Notes: a model not told the origin generated them from the sequence alone. A DNA stretch of 64,000 nt from Drouetiella sp036703255 (GCA_036703255.1 DATNPL010000081.1:10647-74646); one strand, 5' to 3'; shown: positions 17,342-26,453, numbered from the stretch's first letter. Numbers and translations: made by a program.

Positions 17342-18733
17342 TTAATCTTGTTTAACGTAGTTGATCTTAACTTCTTCCAGCAGGGCGATCGCCAAAGACT
17401 GAATTTCGGTGAGCGCATGATTGCGCTGGACTTCCGTCTGAAAAGCTGCGCCAAATTGAACAATCAGCCGTTCGACCAACTTCGCGCCCACTTCGTCTTC
17501 TAGCGCTGACTTCAAAGCCCGCTGCGTATTTTTTGTGGCTTCGCTGACGATCTGCTGCGTCACTCGGCTAGAGATTTCGCTAGCTCCGGGCAAATGTTGC
17601 AGCCCAGCATAGAGGGGTGACGTATTCAAAACACGCGTCAAAATATGTTGCATCAACGCATCCAGTTCGGGTCTAATTTGTGGCAACACTTGATCGACCA
17701 AGACCAGCGTGAGATGTTTGGCGATCGCGGCTCCTTCATCAATGCCATTGAGATCAATATATTGCCGCCCGCCTTGAATCAGCCAACGGGCGATCGCGCC
17801 TTGTCGGAGTAATTCCTGCACCCGATCAATCACTTGCAGCACCACGGCCTCAGTAATTTCTGTGGCGAAAGCGGACACAACCCCGTGAGCCACGCTGGTA
17901 TTGAGCGGATTTAAGTTAATGAGATGGGCTTGGTTGAGGCGAGTCACAACTGGAATGATCCGTAGCCAGCGCCAAAACGGCAGCAGCAGCAGCAAATCAT
18001 ACCAGCGCCACACCAGCGTATCGAGCCAAGTGGCACGCCAGAGATTCTTCTGATCTCTCTTTTTAGGGCGATGGCTGAGGTAGAACGTGCGTGCCAACAG
18101 CTCGACGGCAAACAAGGCGACAAACCCTAGATCGATCCGCCAAAACAGATCAATCGCTTCCCCATTCTCGCCAATGCCGCGATAGTAGTTGGTGGCCACC
18201 AGAGGCGCAATGCGCCGATCGAAAAAGTTGATAGAATCTGTCCAACCGGACTGGCTGAGATACTCTGCGTTCCAAAAGTTGATGAAAGCCTGCTTAGAAG
18301 AGACAACGTCCATCCGATCGCGCATCCGCCGCTTGATGCGCTCTAATGTGCCTGCCTTCCCAGCCCCCTCAAACGGATTTTCATCAATCATTTCAGCACT
18401 CTGCGATCGCAGGCTAGACAGCAGCACCTCGGTTTGAGGAGAGCGTAGCCCCGTAGAGGCTACCTGATTTTCTAGCGCTTTGATCGTTCTCAGATAGGTT
18501 TCGGTTGAGCGGTGCGGCTCAATGCCTTTGAACTCTGCCCCATACCATTGGGTAAATTGCGGAAACGACCGGAGATACAAATTGCGCCAGGGAATGTAGC
18601 TGAGATCAAATAGCACTAAAAGGAGATTAATCAGAGCCGCGATCGCCATGATTCGCTCAAACCACAAGCTGTTGGGGCGATTTCTCCGAGGCAGAGACTG
18701 TGGGTTTCTAGAAGGTTGGGAGAGCATGGGCAA
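17342..18733 (-). CDS. Conserved membrane protein of unknown function
   Basis: I do not recognise a characterised family. The 463-residue protein has a basic N-terminus (RNPQSLPRRNRPNSLW), a first membrane helix at about residues 28-46 (IMAIAALINLLLVLFDLSY), a large polar loop to about residue 195, and further hydrophobic segments (FVALFAVELLARTFYL and WYDLLLLLPFWRWLRIIPVV). The last pair, rich in Arg and followed by a long helical cytosolic region, is loosely reminiscent of voltage-sensor S3-S4 helices, but no pore signature is visible. The C-terminal 200 residues look helical. It has its own terminator and stands apart from rimP. Confidence 0.75.
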   Translation of the reverse strand: MPMLSQPSRNPQSLPRRNRPNSLWFERIMAIAALINLLLVLFDLSYIPWRNLYLRSFPQFTQWYGAEFKGIEPHRSTETYLRTIKALENQVASTGLRSPQTEVLLSSLRSQSAEMIDENPFEGAGKAGTLERIKRRMRDRMDVVSSKQAFINFWNAEYLSQSGWTDSINFFDRRIAPLVATNYYRGIGENGEAIDLFWRIDLGFVALFAVELLARTFYLSHRPKKRDQKNLWRATWLDTLVWRWYDLLLLLPFWRWLRIIPVVTRLNQAHLINLNPLNTSVAHGVVSAFATEITEAVVLQVIDRVQELLRQGAIARWLIQGGRQYIDLNGIDEGAAIAKHLTLVLVDQVLPQIRPELDALMQHILTRVLNTSPLYAGLQHLPGASEISSRVTQQIVSEATKNTQRALKSALEDEVGAKLVERLIVQFGAAFQTEVQRNHALTEIQSLAIALLEEVKINYVKQD

Positions 18734-18836
18734 GGAGAAGGTAGAGCGATGAACAAACAGCCCAAAACACTAGCCTAATCGGTTTGCGCTACGATGATTG
18801 CTAAGTTACTTAGCATTACTTTACAAATTTTGGGCT

Positions 18837-19733
18837 ATGCAAACGGCGATCGCATCCGCAACAGGAGCCTTTTGGCAATGGCGTGGACAGGCCATTTATT
18901 ACGTTAAAGCAGGAGAATCTCGTGACGATCGCCCACCGCTGCTCTTGGTGCATGGGTTTGGCGCTTCTACCGATCACTGGAAGAAAAATATTGCAGGATT
19001 GAGCCAGGAGTTTCAGGTTTGGGCGATCGATTTGCTAGGGTTTGGTCGCTCTACCAAGGCAGATGTTGCATACAGTGGCGATCTCTGGCGCGATCAGCTT
19101 CAGGACTTCATTACAGAGGTGATTGGTCAGCCTGTGGTGCTGGCTGGCAATTCCTTAGGGGGCTATGCCTCGCTCTGTCTGGCAGCGCAGCGGCCACAGT
19201 TGGCAAAGGGTTTAATCTTACTCAACTGTGCCGGATCTTTTAGCCCAGCAATGCCACAGCCAGAGCCAAATCCGGCTCGTAAGGCGGTCTTTGAGGCAGT
19301 GCGATCGCTGATTTTGCTGCCGCTGCCTAGCTGGCTACTGTTTCAGTACGTTCGGCAAAAGTCGATGATTCGCAAAACGCTAGAGCGCGTCTATCTCGAT
19401 CAGCGGACTGTCACCGACGAGCTGATTGAGGATATTTACCGACCCTCTTGCGATCCGGGTGCGCCCACCGTATTTGCGTCTGTCTTTAAGTCTCCTCAAG
19501 GCGGTGTTAGTAACGATCGGCTGCTGCAACAAATGGCCTGTCCGCTGCTCATGCTGTGGGGCGAGGGCGATCCTTGGATAGATGCGCGATCGCGAGGCGC
19601 CATGTTTCGGCGATTTTATCCGTCGCTGACAGAGTACTATCTGCAAGCAGGGCATTGTCCCCATGACGAGGTGCCTGACCAGGTGAATCCCCTAATTCAA
19701 GACTGGGTCTTGTCGCTAAACAGCATCAAATAG
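18837..19733 (+). CDS. Alpha/beta-fold hydrolase
   Basis: The ATG at 18837 gives 298 residues and starts just before the first beta strand (WQWRGQAIYYVKAGES); a TTG at 18798 is less likely. Features are the oxyanion loop LVHGFGASTDHW, the nucleophile Ser in LAGNSLGGYA, the acid in LWGEGDPWID, and the catalytic His in AGHCPHDEVP, so the triad is complete. It resembles plant and cyanobacterial chloroplast-type hydrolases related to pheophytinases, but the substrate is not evident. The 3' end overlaps that of the convergent DUF1643 gene by 18 bases. Confidence 0.88.
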   Translation: MQTAIASATGAFWQWRGQAIYYVKAGESRDDRPPLLLVHGFGASTDHWKKNIAGLSQEFQVWAIDLLGFGRSTKADVAYSGDLWRDQLQDFITEVIGQPVVLAGNSLGGYASLCLAAQRPQLAKGLILLNCAGSFSPAMPQPEPNPARKAVFEAVRSLILLPLPSWLLFQYVRQKSMIRKTLERVYLDQRTVTDELIEDIYRPSCDPGAPTVFASVFKSPQGGVSNDRLLQQMACPLLMLWGEGDPWIDARSRGAMFRRFYPSLTEYYLQAGHCPHDEVPDQVNPLIQDWVLSLNSIK

Positions 19734-20234
19734 CATGAGGGGAGAATCGGCTCTGGCATACAGGGGATGGCGCGGCTGTCCCGATCGATTCACACCCAGG
19801 CAGTGAGCTGTGCCTGTTAACTCTCTGCTTATTAATTTTTGGACAATGCGATCGCGTCCCTTAAGATGACCGCCGTTCCCCCAAGCCACGACCGTACAGT
19901 CTGCTGTAGAAACTGCGGCAAGAATATGGCGATCGCACTCCTGACCGATTGGATCACGCACCTGGCGCAACTGCGCTGGATGCGTTGCCCGCAAAGCAAA
20001 TAAGTTGACCACGACCAGCGAACCGTATCCCCAAGTTTGAGCAAACCCAATGCAGCGGCGGAGGGTAGGATCGTTGCTCTCAGCATCGGCCGTACTGGGA
20101 TTGAGCATGACAAAAGCCACGCGGGGCTTGTCGTCATCCCAACTGCGCCATAGCGAATAGCGATAGGTTTTTGTGCGATCGAAAATAGCGCCCTGCTTTG
20201 TCTCCTGCTTTGCCTCTTCACACCTGACTTTCAT
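19716..20234 (-). CDS. DUF1643 domain protein
   Basis: The 172-residue protein carries the DUF1643 signatures: YRYSLWRSW near the start, then FVMLNPSTADAESNDPTLRR, the segment GYGSLVVVNLFALRAT, and VVAWGNGG. The family is widespread and uncharacterised, often found with mobile or defence genes, though nothing here indicates that. It converges on the alpha/beta hydrolase gene with an 18-base overlap of the 3' ends. Confidence 0.85.
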   Translation of the reverse strand: MKVRCEEAKQETKQGAIFDRTKTYRYSLWRSWDDDKPRVAFVMLNPSTADAESNDPTLRRCIGFAQTWGYGSLVVVNLFALRATHPAQLRQVRDPIGQECDRHILAAVSTADCTVVAWGNGGHLKGRDRIVQKLISRELTGTAHCLGVNRSGQPRHPLYARADSPLMLFDAV

Positions 20235-20545
20235 GTGGATTTGCCCATGCCCTTTCGCCCCAACTACAATAAAAACAGTGGCATCAAAAATAGCACCGCT
20301 CCTGCAAACTTAACTTCTAGTTTCTGGAGTTGGCGTTAGATATGTGTTAATACGTTGACAGGAATCATTTATTGCAGCCAAAGCTTGCAGCTGACTCTCT
20401 GAGTCACGTCTCTGAGTCACAGCCAACCTGCATATTGCCGAAGGTCGGCAGATTAGCTAAATCAGTCTACCTGAACGGGGCAAAGGCTGATTCCTCGAAG
20501 TTTCTGGCTACTTACCTTGTACACGCCGAAAGGAAAAACTGAGTC
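20235..20545. other. Divergent intergenic region upstream of vipp1
   Basis: This 311-bp region lies between the divergent DUF1643 and vipp1 genes. It contains a local repeat (CTCTGAGTCACG and CTCTGAGTCACA, about 20396-20423) and a ribosome-binding sequence AAGGA before vipp1. No gene is seen. Confidence 0.5.
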
Positions 20546-21328
20546 ATGGGACTATTTGACCGCGTAAGCCGGGTCGTTCGGGCAAACCTCAATTCTGCCG
20601 TTAGCGCTGCTGAAGATCCGGAAAAGATTCTTGACCAGGCCATCATCGACATGCAGGAAGACCTGGTGCAGTTGCGGCAGGCCGTAGCGACCGCGATCGC
20701 CAGTCAAAAGCGGATGCAGCAGCAGCACAATCAGGCACAGTCTGAAGCCACAAACTGGGAGCAGCGAGCACGTCTGGCGTTGCAAAAAGGTGATGAAACC
20801 TTGGCGCGTGAGGCATTAAACCGCAAAAAAGTGCAGGCAGAAACGGCAGGTGCCCTCAAAGCCCAACTGGATCAGCAAAGCGGCACGGTAGACACGCTCA
20901 AACGTAACTTGATCGCCCTGGAAGGCAAAATTTCTGAGGCGAAAACCAAGAAAGACATGCTCAAAGCCAGAGCGCAGGCGGCCAAGGCCAGCGAGCAACT
21001 GCAAAAAACCGTGGGCAACTTGGGCACCAGCAGCGCTATGTCTGCTTTTGAGCGGATGGAAGATAAAGTGCTGCAAATGGAAGCGCGTTCTCAGGCAGTC
21101 TCTGAACTGGCAGGAGCTGATCTAGAGAGTCAGTTTGCCCAGTTAGAATCTGGCTCGAATGTTGATGATGAGCTGGCCGCCATGAAATCTCAACTTCTGG
21201 GTGGAACATCGAGTCAGGCGCAGCTTCCCGAAGCTCAACAGACTTCTGCCGCACCTACCAATGCACCCAAAGATGCAGCCGTTGATGCGGAACTAGAAGC
21301 CTTGAAAACTCAGCTCGACCAGCTTTAA
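20546..21328 (+). CDS. vipp1: Vipp1/IM30 (PspA family membrane-remodelling protein)
   Basis: The 260-residue protein begins MGLFDRVSRVVRANLNSAVS, the amphipathic helix of PspA-family proteins. It continues as a long coiled coil (EDPEKILDQAIIDMQEDLVQ through about residue 215). A Gln/Ala/Pro linker and a final helix (DAELEALKTQLDQL) form the extension that separates Vipp1 from PspA. Vipp1 is an ESCRT-III-like protein that forms rings and carpets on thylakoid and plasma membranes and is needed for thylakoid biogenesis. The RBS is AAGGA. A canonical terminator follows at 21386-21416. Confidence 0.94.
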   Translation: MGLFDRVSRVVRANLNSAVSAAEDPEKILDQAIIDMQEDLVQLRQAVATAIASQKRMQQQHNQAQSEATNWEQRARLALQKGDETLAREALNRKKVQAETAGALKAQLDQQSGTVDTLKRNLIALEGKISEAKTKKDMLKARAQAAKASEQLQKTVGNLGTSSAMSAFERMEDKVLQMEARSQAVSELAGADLESQFAQLESGSNVDDELAAMKSQLLGGTSSQAQLPEAQQTSAAPTNAPKDAAVDAELEALKTQLDQL

Positions 21329-21385
21329 GCTTGCTGGTAAGAGCATCTTAGACTGAAACCCATAGCATCAGAAACAGAGATTAGG

Positions 21386-21416
21386 AAGGGCGGCATAAAG
21401 TGCCGCCCTTGTTTTT
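21386..21416 (+). terminator. Intrinsic terminator of vipp1
   Basis: A GC-rich stem AAGGGCGGCA / TGCCGCCCTT with a five-base loop is followed by GTTTTT. It is the best example of a Rho-independent terminator on the plus strand in this window. Confidence 0.88.
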
Positions 21417-21635
21417 GAATCACGGTTTGAGCTTGCCAGCCGTGGATTTTCCTATGGCATTGCTTAATCTGGCTATAAAATTAGCAGCGCCGAAAATTTT
21501 TAACGCAGTTCTTGTTCAAGGGGGAATGCAAAACTGTAAGCTAAGGATAGGGATTCTTCATGTTTGGTAACAGTTCTACTGTTTAAGTGACGAATCAGTT
21601 ACATCTTTAGTCACAAACCGAGTCACAAATTTGGC
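21417..21635. other. Region upstream of the thioredoxin gene
   Basis: About 220 bp between the vipp1 terminator and the thioredoxin start. It is AT-rich, with repeated AGTCACAAA-type motifs just before the ATG; no gene is seen. The thioredoxin promoter is expected here. Confidence 0.4.
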
Positions 21636-21971
21636 ATGAGTAGCGTTATTACGATCCAAGATGCAGAGTTTGGGACAGAGGTGCTAGAAGCCGCCCAACC
21701 TGTATTGGTTTATTTTTGGGCTTCCTGGTGTGGGCCTTGTCGGTTGATGTCTCCTGTTGTAGATTGGGCTGCCTCGCAGTACGGCGATCGCCTCAAAATT
21801 GTCAAAATGGAGGTTGATCCTAACCCTGAATCTGTGGCTCAGTATCGGGTAGAGGGCGTTCCGGCCTTGCGCCTCTTTAACGCTGGCGAACTGCTAGAAG
21901 CAACTGAAGGAGCCATTAATAAGCAAAAGCTAGAAGGATTTCTCAACACTCATCTGCCGCCAACGCCTTAG
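21636..21971 (+). CDS. Thioredoxin-family protein
   Basis: The 111-residue protein has the classical WCGPC active site (Cys32 and Cys35 in FWASWCGPCRLMSPV), the buried acidic segment KIVKMEVDPNPE and the cis-proline loop VEGVPALRLF. It is a full-length single-domain cytosolic thioredoxin capable of dithiol-disulfide exchange. Thr-Pro of the usual cis-Pro loop (V-P-T) is replaced by VPA, which can shift partner choice. It lies 11 bases before the next gene, a 165-residue protein of unknown function, with which it is probably co-transcribed. Confidence 0.9.
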   Translation: MSSVITIQDAEFGTEVLEAAQPVLVYFWASWCGPCRLMSPVVDWAASQYGDRLKIVKMEVDPNPESVAQYRVEGVPALRLFNAGELLEATEGAINKQKLEGFLNTHLPPTP

Positions 21972-21982
21972 GCTAAGAAACC

Positions 21983-22480
21983 ATGAGCGAACGGGTTGAA
22001 GCCATTAAGCAGGTCTATGGGCAACAGCTCAAAGCGCATTATCTGGCGCAGTACAAAGCTTACTGCCAGGAGCAAGAAACAGGCGATCGCTACGATTTAG
22101 GTCGAGAAAATCGAGTTGCAGATGAGGCGGCTTCTGACTTGCCTGATGCAGTGTTGGCTTTGCAGCAGCAAGCGCTAGATCGAGGCGATAGCTACTATGC
22201 CAATGTCTATCAATTGCCTGTAGACCAGCAGCTTACCTATGCAGTCCGCATCACCACAGATGGCGACGATGGCTGGTTAGCGGTGTTTGATTCGCAAGGG
22301 CAGCTTTTGGCGTTTGCCCAGACTTATTTAGAGATTGCGGTTTGGGCTGAGGCTCAGAATCTGCTGCTCGATCGCCTCGATTTTTTTGAGGAGTCTTTAC
22401 CCGGATTTGAAGCGGCAAAAGCTCAGACCCTCTGGGGGAAACCGCTCTCGGAGATAGACCCGCCAACAGATTCTGAGTAG
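21983..22480 (+). CDS. Conserved protein of unknown function, downstream of thioredoxin
   Basis: I recognise no domain. The 165-residue protein starts with a helical, Gln-rich region (VYGQQLKAHYLAQYKAYCQEQE). A predicted alpha/beta part follows, ending in the strands TYAVRITTDGDDGWLAVFDSQGQLLAFAQTY, where the alternating polar and apolar residues look like a small beta sheet. No signal peptide or membrane segment is seen. Eleven bases separate it from the thioredoxin gene, so the two probably form an operon; a redox-linked role is only inference. Confidence 0.7.
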   Translation: MSERVEAIKQVYGQQLKAHYLAQYKAYCQEQETGDRYDLGRENRVADEAASDLPDAVLALQQQALDRGDSYYANVYQLPVDQQLTYAVRITTDGDDGWLAVFDSQGQLLAFAQTYLEIAVWAEAQNLLLDRLDFFEESLPGFEAAKAQTLWGKPLSEIDPPTDSE

Positions 22481-22513
22481 CCGCAATCCTCGGGTTAAAA
22501 CTTACGCGCTGCC

Positions 22514-23383
22514 CTACTCAAACAGGCTGAGCTGAGTTGGGGGCGGCTCCAGCAGATTCCAAGGCAGCGGCGGTACGGCAGCTCCTCGTTCTTCCAGAAG
22601 TGTCTGCAAGGCACGGGCATTTCTAGGAGAATGTACCTCGATCGGGCAATGCACAAAAAAATAGATGTGAATTCCCTGCTGGAGCCACAGACTGATTTGT
22701 TTCGTCCATTCCAAGAAATAGCGATGGTTCCAGTCAAGATCAGGATGGCTGATGTAGCGAATCAGGCTAAAATTTGCGGTCGTAATGGGCTGTAGCGGCA
22801 CTCGCGGCTTTTTCCGCTCGGAGGCAAGCTGAGGATCATCTGGGCAATCATAAATAGGACGAGTATCTAGTAAGACGCGCCCCATGCTCAAGTCAGTTAG
22901 CAAGGCATTGAGCTGATGGGCATGAGGCTCCTCAAACCAATCTCGGTGACGAACCTCTAGCGCGAACTGAAATTTTTCGTGAGGCAAAGCAGCCAAAAAG
23001 GAGTGCAAGTCAGCCCACTGCTCAGGGCTGTAGCTGGGAGGCAGTTGAATAAAGAAAATGCCTAAGCGATCGCCCAATCCCTGCATTTGTTGCAGAAAGG
23101 CGATCGCCTGAGGAATGGCTGGCGTTAGCAACCCCTGATGGGTAATGCTTCGGGGTAGCTTTAGGCAAAACTTGAAGCTCGCAGGAGTTTCGGCTACCCA
23201 GCGTTGAACGGTTGTGGCATCCGGGATGGAATAGAAGGTGGTATTGCCTTCTACCGTCGAGAAACGACGGCTATACAAGTGCAAAAAATCTGATGCACGA
23301 CTTCCGGCTGGGAACAGCGACCCACCCTGCTCTCCTACCCACTCTTTGTATGCCCAGATAGCGCAGCCCAATCGAAAACTCAT
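22514..23383 (-). CDS. DUF72 domain protein (YecE-like TIM barrel)
   Basis: The 289-residue protein has the DUF72 signatures: GCAIWAYKEWVG at the N-terminus, FSTVEGNTTFYSIPDATTVQRW, FKFCLKLPRSITHQ, LGIFFIQLPPSYSP, and FALEVRHRDWF. The family adopts a TIM barrel; its biochemical function is not established, although nuclease or glycosidase-like roles have been suggested. The length is usual for the family. The gene is convergent with the 165-residue gene and ends 33 bases from it. Confidence 0.85.
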   Translation of the reverse strand: MSFRLGCAIWAYKEWVGEQGGSLFPAGSRASDFLHLYSRRFSTVEGNTTFYSIPDATTVQRWVAETPASFKFCLKLPRSITHQGLLTPAIPQAIAFLQQMQGLGDRLGIFFIQLPPSYSPEQWADLHSFLAALPHEKFQFALEVRHRDWFEEPHAHQLNALLTDLSMGRVLLDTRPIYDCPDDPQLASERKKPRVPLQPITTANFSLIRYISHPDLDWNHRYFLEWTKQISLWLQQGIHIYFFVHCPIEVHSPRNARALQTLLEERGAAVPPLPWNLLEPPPTQLSLFE

Positions 23384-23456
23384 GGTTCGATCGTATCGCT
23401 TTTATGGCTGTCGCTACAGGTGTATAAAATCAGCAATGCCAAAAAAAGCAGTCAAA

Positions 23457-25097
23457 TCAGTTAGGCAAGGCTGAGACTCTATCTGCACTCACTCCTGTAA
23501 TCCCCCCTGCGCCGCGCCGTTGCTGCGCCGGAATCTCAATCCAAAACTCCGTTCCTTGATTCGGTTGTGAATAGCACTGGAGATCGCCACCATGCCGCTC
23601 TACCACAATTTGATGACTGATAGACAGCCCTAAACCCGTTCCTTTGCCAATGGGTTTTGTCGTAAAGAAAGGATGAAATAGCTTCTCCTGAGAAGATGGT
23701 GAAATTCCCAAGCCATTATCGGCTATTTGAATCACCACGCGTGGAGTGCTGCCCTGGGCATTTCCAGGAACCAACAGCGTGCGAATGGTGATTTGGAGTA
23801 AAGGATCTGCCTGAGATTCGGGTTGCTGCGGATCTAGAGTCTGAAGCTCTGGCTCCAAGCGATCGTAGCGTTTTAACTTTTCCTCAAGCGCATCGATCGC
23901 ATTGCTGAGCAAATTCATAAACACTTGATTGAGCTGGCTAGGATAGCACTCTACAGGCGGCAGATTGCTATATTCTTTAATGACACTAATTGCAGCCGTC
24001 CCGCTTTGGGGCTTCAGTCGATGCTGCAAGATGAGCAGCGTGCTGTCGATGCCATCGTGGATATCAACAGACTTTATTTCGGCCTCGTCAAGCCGGGAAA
24101 AATTGCGGAGCGACAGAACAATCTGCCGGATGCGATCGGCTCCAAGCTGCATAGAGTCGAGAATCTTGGGGAAATCTGTCAGCAAAAAATCTAGGTCAAT
24201 TTCTTCAATGCGATCGCGCAAGACCTCACTAGGTTGGGGATGCTCTGCTTGGTAAAGCGCTACCACATCGATGAGATTTTGGGCATAGCGGCTGACATGG
24301 ATCAAATTGCCATAGATAAAGTTGACGGGATTGTTAATTTCATGGGCAACACCTGCCACTAGCTGCCCTAAGCTAGACATCTTTTCAGTTTGAATGAGCT
24401 GGCTTTGGCTTTTTTGCAGCGTTTCTAAGGCTGCGGCTAGCTCTACTGCTCGGCGTTGGCTCTGCTCCAGTAGCTCTACCTGTTGCAGGGCTACGCCAAT
24501 CTGAAGGGCAATCTGCTGCACAAACTCAACCTCATCGACCTGCCACTGACGCGGGGCAGCGCACTGATGCACGCAGAGCAATCCCCAAAGCAAATTGCCT
24601 TGCAGCAGCGGCACCACTAGATTGGCTCGGATCTGGAAGCTGTTGAGCACGTCAACATGGCAAGGGTTTAACTCCCCTGCATGGATATCTGCGATCGCCT
24701 GAACTCGCCCTTGATGATAGTAAATGGCGTACCGATCGCCAAAGCAGTGATCCTGGATGCGTGCCGCCAAGGCGGAGTTGTACTGAGGCAACACATCCTC
24801 TGAGATAAATTCGCCGTCATTCCAGCCCGAATCGGGGTAGAAGCGAAACATGCCCACGCGATCGGCATTCAAAAGCTGCCGCACTTCGATCGCCGTTGTT
24901 TTGAGAATGGTTTCTAGGTTTAGCGTTTCCCGAATCTTGGCAATAACGCGAAAGAGAGCCTTCTGCTGCTCAATTTTCCGCTCTAGCTGCACAACCGTTG
25001 CCGTTGGATGTCCAACCGCCCAAATTTTCTTCATGCGCTCAAAAGCTTCCTGATCTCGGCAACAGTCTTGCAATTGCTCTAAGTCTTTAAAATTCAT
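23457..25097 (-). CDS. GAF-domain histidine kinase, probable cyanobacteriochrome
   Basis: The 546-residue soluble kinase has an N-terminal coiled segment, one GAF domain (about residues 55-205), a coiled linker, and a HisKA/HATPase core. The phospho-acceptor is His in VAGVAHEINNPVNF, and the ATP sites are NLLSNAIDAL, ADNGLGI and GTGLGLSI. The GAF domain has D116-H-C118-F and C146-H147 (HAGELNPCHVDVL), followed by FQIRANLVVPLL. The two cysteines are 28 residues apart. This matches the DXCF class of cyanobacteriochromes, which bind a linear tetrapyrrole through both cysteines, so the kinase is a candidate light sensor. No response-regulator gene is adjacent. Confidence 0.88.
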   Translation of the reverse strand: MNFKDLEQLQDCCRDQEAFERMKKIWAVGHPTATVVQLERKIEQQKALFRVIAKIRETLNLETILKTTAIEVRQLLNADRVGMFRFYPDSGWNDGEFISEDVLPQYNSALAARIQDHCFGDRYAIYYHQGRVQAIADIHAGELNPCHVDVLNSFQIRANLVVPLLQGNLLWGLLCVHQCAAPRQWQVDEVEFVQQIALQIGVALQQVELLEQSQRRAVELAAALETLQKSQSQLIQTEKMSSLGQLVAGVAHEINNPVNFIYGNLIHVSRYAQNLIDVVALYQAEHPQPSEVLRDRIEEIDLDFLLTDFPKILDSMQLGADRIRQIVLSLRNFSRLDEAEIKSVDIHDGIDSTLLILQHRLKPQSGTAAISVIKEYSNLPPVECYPSQLNQVFMNLLSNAIDALEEKLKRYDRLEPELQTLDPQQPESQADPLLQITIRTLLVPGNAQGSTPRVVIQIADNGLGISPSSQEKLFHPFFTTKPIGKGTGLGLSISHQIVVERHGGDLQCYSQPNQGTEFWIEIPAQQRRGAGGITGVSADRVSALPN

Positions 25098-25406
25098 GGC
25101 TGCGGGAAAGCTGCGAGAAGACCTTGGACAGAAATCTACAAGGCTGGAAGTTTGAGGCGTTGGCCAATTTTTATTAGCGCTTTATAGACTATGGCAAAAG
25201 TTTAAATCTATGGTAATTCGTCAAAACCCCTAAGTTTCCCAATGCCATCCAATCTTAGCTTTCAGTAAAATTTCCGATGTTAATTTTTTGCTTCTGAACG
25301 GTCAGAAAACCCAGGTTGCAACGTCACAACAGAGCCTAGATTGCGATTCTACTGAGGAGATGTCATTGGGTTCACAGAGTCAACTCAACAGCATCTCCTG
25401 GCGGGT
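25098..25406. other. Intergenic region upstream of the GAF kinase
   Basis: About 310 bp between two minus-strand genes. It should contain the kinase promoter. I see no gene, no RNA motif and no strong hairpin. Confidence 0.4.
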
Positions 25407-25814
25407 TCAAGATGCGAGCAGTCTAGAAATCTCTCCATGCATCATGGCAATGTCTGGATCGCGCTGAATGGCTCGATAGTAGCGTTTCTCTAAAGATGTT
25501 CCATCTTCAACAGGCTGAAGCATGATCCGCGCCTGCTCCAGCAACCCTTCAACCTGCTGTAGCTCTACAGGTTCTTTAGCATTGATGACATCATCTATTT
25601 GAATGATGAACTGAGAAATGGGGCGCAGCCAGTTAAACCACTCATGATCCACGACCAGCCGAAAAAATTCTCCGCTCGATGAAATCCGTCCGTAAAACTG
25701 TTCATAGGTGATGCGCTCTGACTCCAAAAGCGCCTTGTGCAGCCGCAGCAGTTTAAGACGCACCTCGCGAAGCTGTCGGATTGCTGCATCCAGAGAAGAA
25801 GATTCTGAAACCAT
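25407..25814 (-). CDS. Conserved helical protein of unknown function
   Basis: The 135-residue protein is predicted to be almost all helix: DAAIRQLREVRLKLLRLHKA, then HEWFNWLRPISQFIIQIDDV, then LQQVEGLLEQARIMLQP. There is no signal peptide or membrane segment. The HEWFNWLRPIS core and the C-terminal RDPDIAMMHGEI look conserved-like, but I cannot name a characterised family. It is transcribed away from ssrA and has no operon partner. A structural or regulatory role cannot be chosen from sequence alone. Confidence 0.7.
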   Translation of the reverse strand: MVSESSSLDAAIRQLREVRLKLLRLHKALLESERITYEQFYGRISSSGEFFRLVVDHEWFNWLRPISQFIIQIDDVINAKEPVELQQVEGLLEQARIMLQPVEDGTSLEKRYYRAIQRDPDIAMMHGEISRLLAS

Positions 25815-25931
25815 TGATCGATCGCTTAAGTAAACGCTTTTTCCATCTTGACATACCCGTTTGGGTAGCCTGAAGGCGGCAATTCACCTCAAAATAAATT
25901 TCATAGCCTCGGTGAGGACTCCCGTAAAGTG

Positions 25932-25963
25932 TTGCACCATGCCCCAAGATATTTAGCTATACT
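25932..25963 (+). promoter_or_regulatory. Putative ssrA promoter
   Basis: TATACT at 25958-25963 is a good -10 box, about 19 bases before the mature tmRNA 5' end. TTGCAC at 25932-25937 is a possible -35, although the 20-base spacer is longer than optimal. Confidence 0.45.
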
Positions 25964-25981
25964 GGTAAGACGATACAACGC

Positions 25982-26366
25982 GGGGCTGTAACGGTTTCGA
26001 CGTTTTGGCGAACGCCACTTCGTGATGCAGGTCGAGAGTGAGTCTCCTCTCGTAAATCAAAGGCTCAAAACACGTACATGCGAACAACATCGTACCTTTT
26101 GCTCGTAAAGCAGCAGCTGTTGCCTAACAAAAACCTCTCATAGGTTCGAGCATCTACGGTTTGACTCCGTTAAGGACTGTAGATAAACCCCCAACGGATG
26201 CTCCAACTAGCTGCCTCTAGTCAATAGTTGGCTAAGACTTTACTAGAGAATCCCATCGTCCGGGATAAGGGACGATTCCCGCTTCGAGGATTAGAGAAGC
26301 TAAACCTGTGAATGATCGGGGTGCTAATACCCATGGCGGACACGGGTTCGACTCCCGTCAGCTCCA
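25982..26366 (+). ncRNA. ssrA: Transfer-messenger RNA (tmRNA), one-piece
   Basis: The gene starts with GGGGCTGTAACGG and ends with GGGTTCGACTCCCGTCAGCTCCA, which form the tRNA-like acceptor and T arms (GGGGCTG pairs with CAGCTCC). The tag reading frame begins with the resume codon GCG at 26080 and ends at TAA 26125-26127. It encodes ANNIVPFARKAAAVA, a typical cyanobacterial degradation tag ending in a hydrophobic tail. Pseudoknot-like complementary segments follow. The RNA is a single piece, unlike the two-piece forms of some picocyanobacteria. It rescues stalled ribosomes together with SmpB. CCA is not fully encoded. Confidence 0.97.
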
Positions 26367-26409
26367 TTGCTGATTAGGCCACTGGACATTAACTGTCTGG
26401 ACATGATGT

Positions 26410-26453
26410 AAAGAGGGCAGCATTCCTAGAGATGGGGAGGCTGCTCTTTTTTA
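26410..26453 (+). terminator. Probable ssrA terminator
   Basis: AAAGAGGGCAGC and GGCTGCTCTTTTTT pair imperfectly across a loop of about 18 bases and end in a T-run. The position, 45 bases after the tRNA-like end, fits ssrA transcript termination. Confidence 0.6.

Noticed and set aside
26130..26340. A separate tRNA in the ssrA region
   Set aside because: The GGGTTCGACTCCCG arm belongs to the tRNA-like domain of the tmRNA, and its partner acceptor strand is at 25982.
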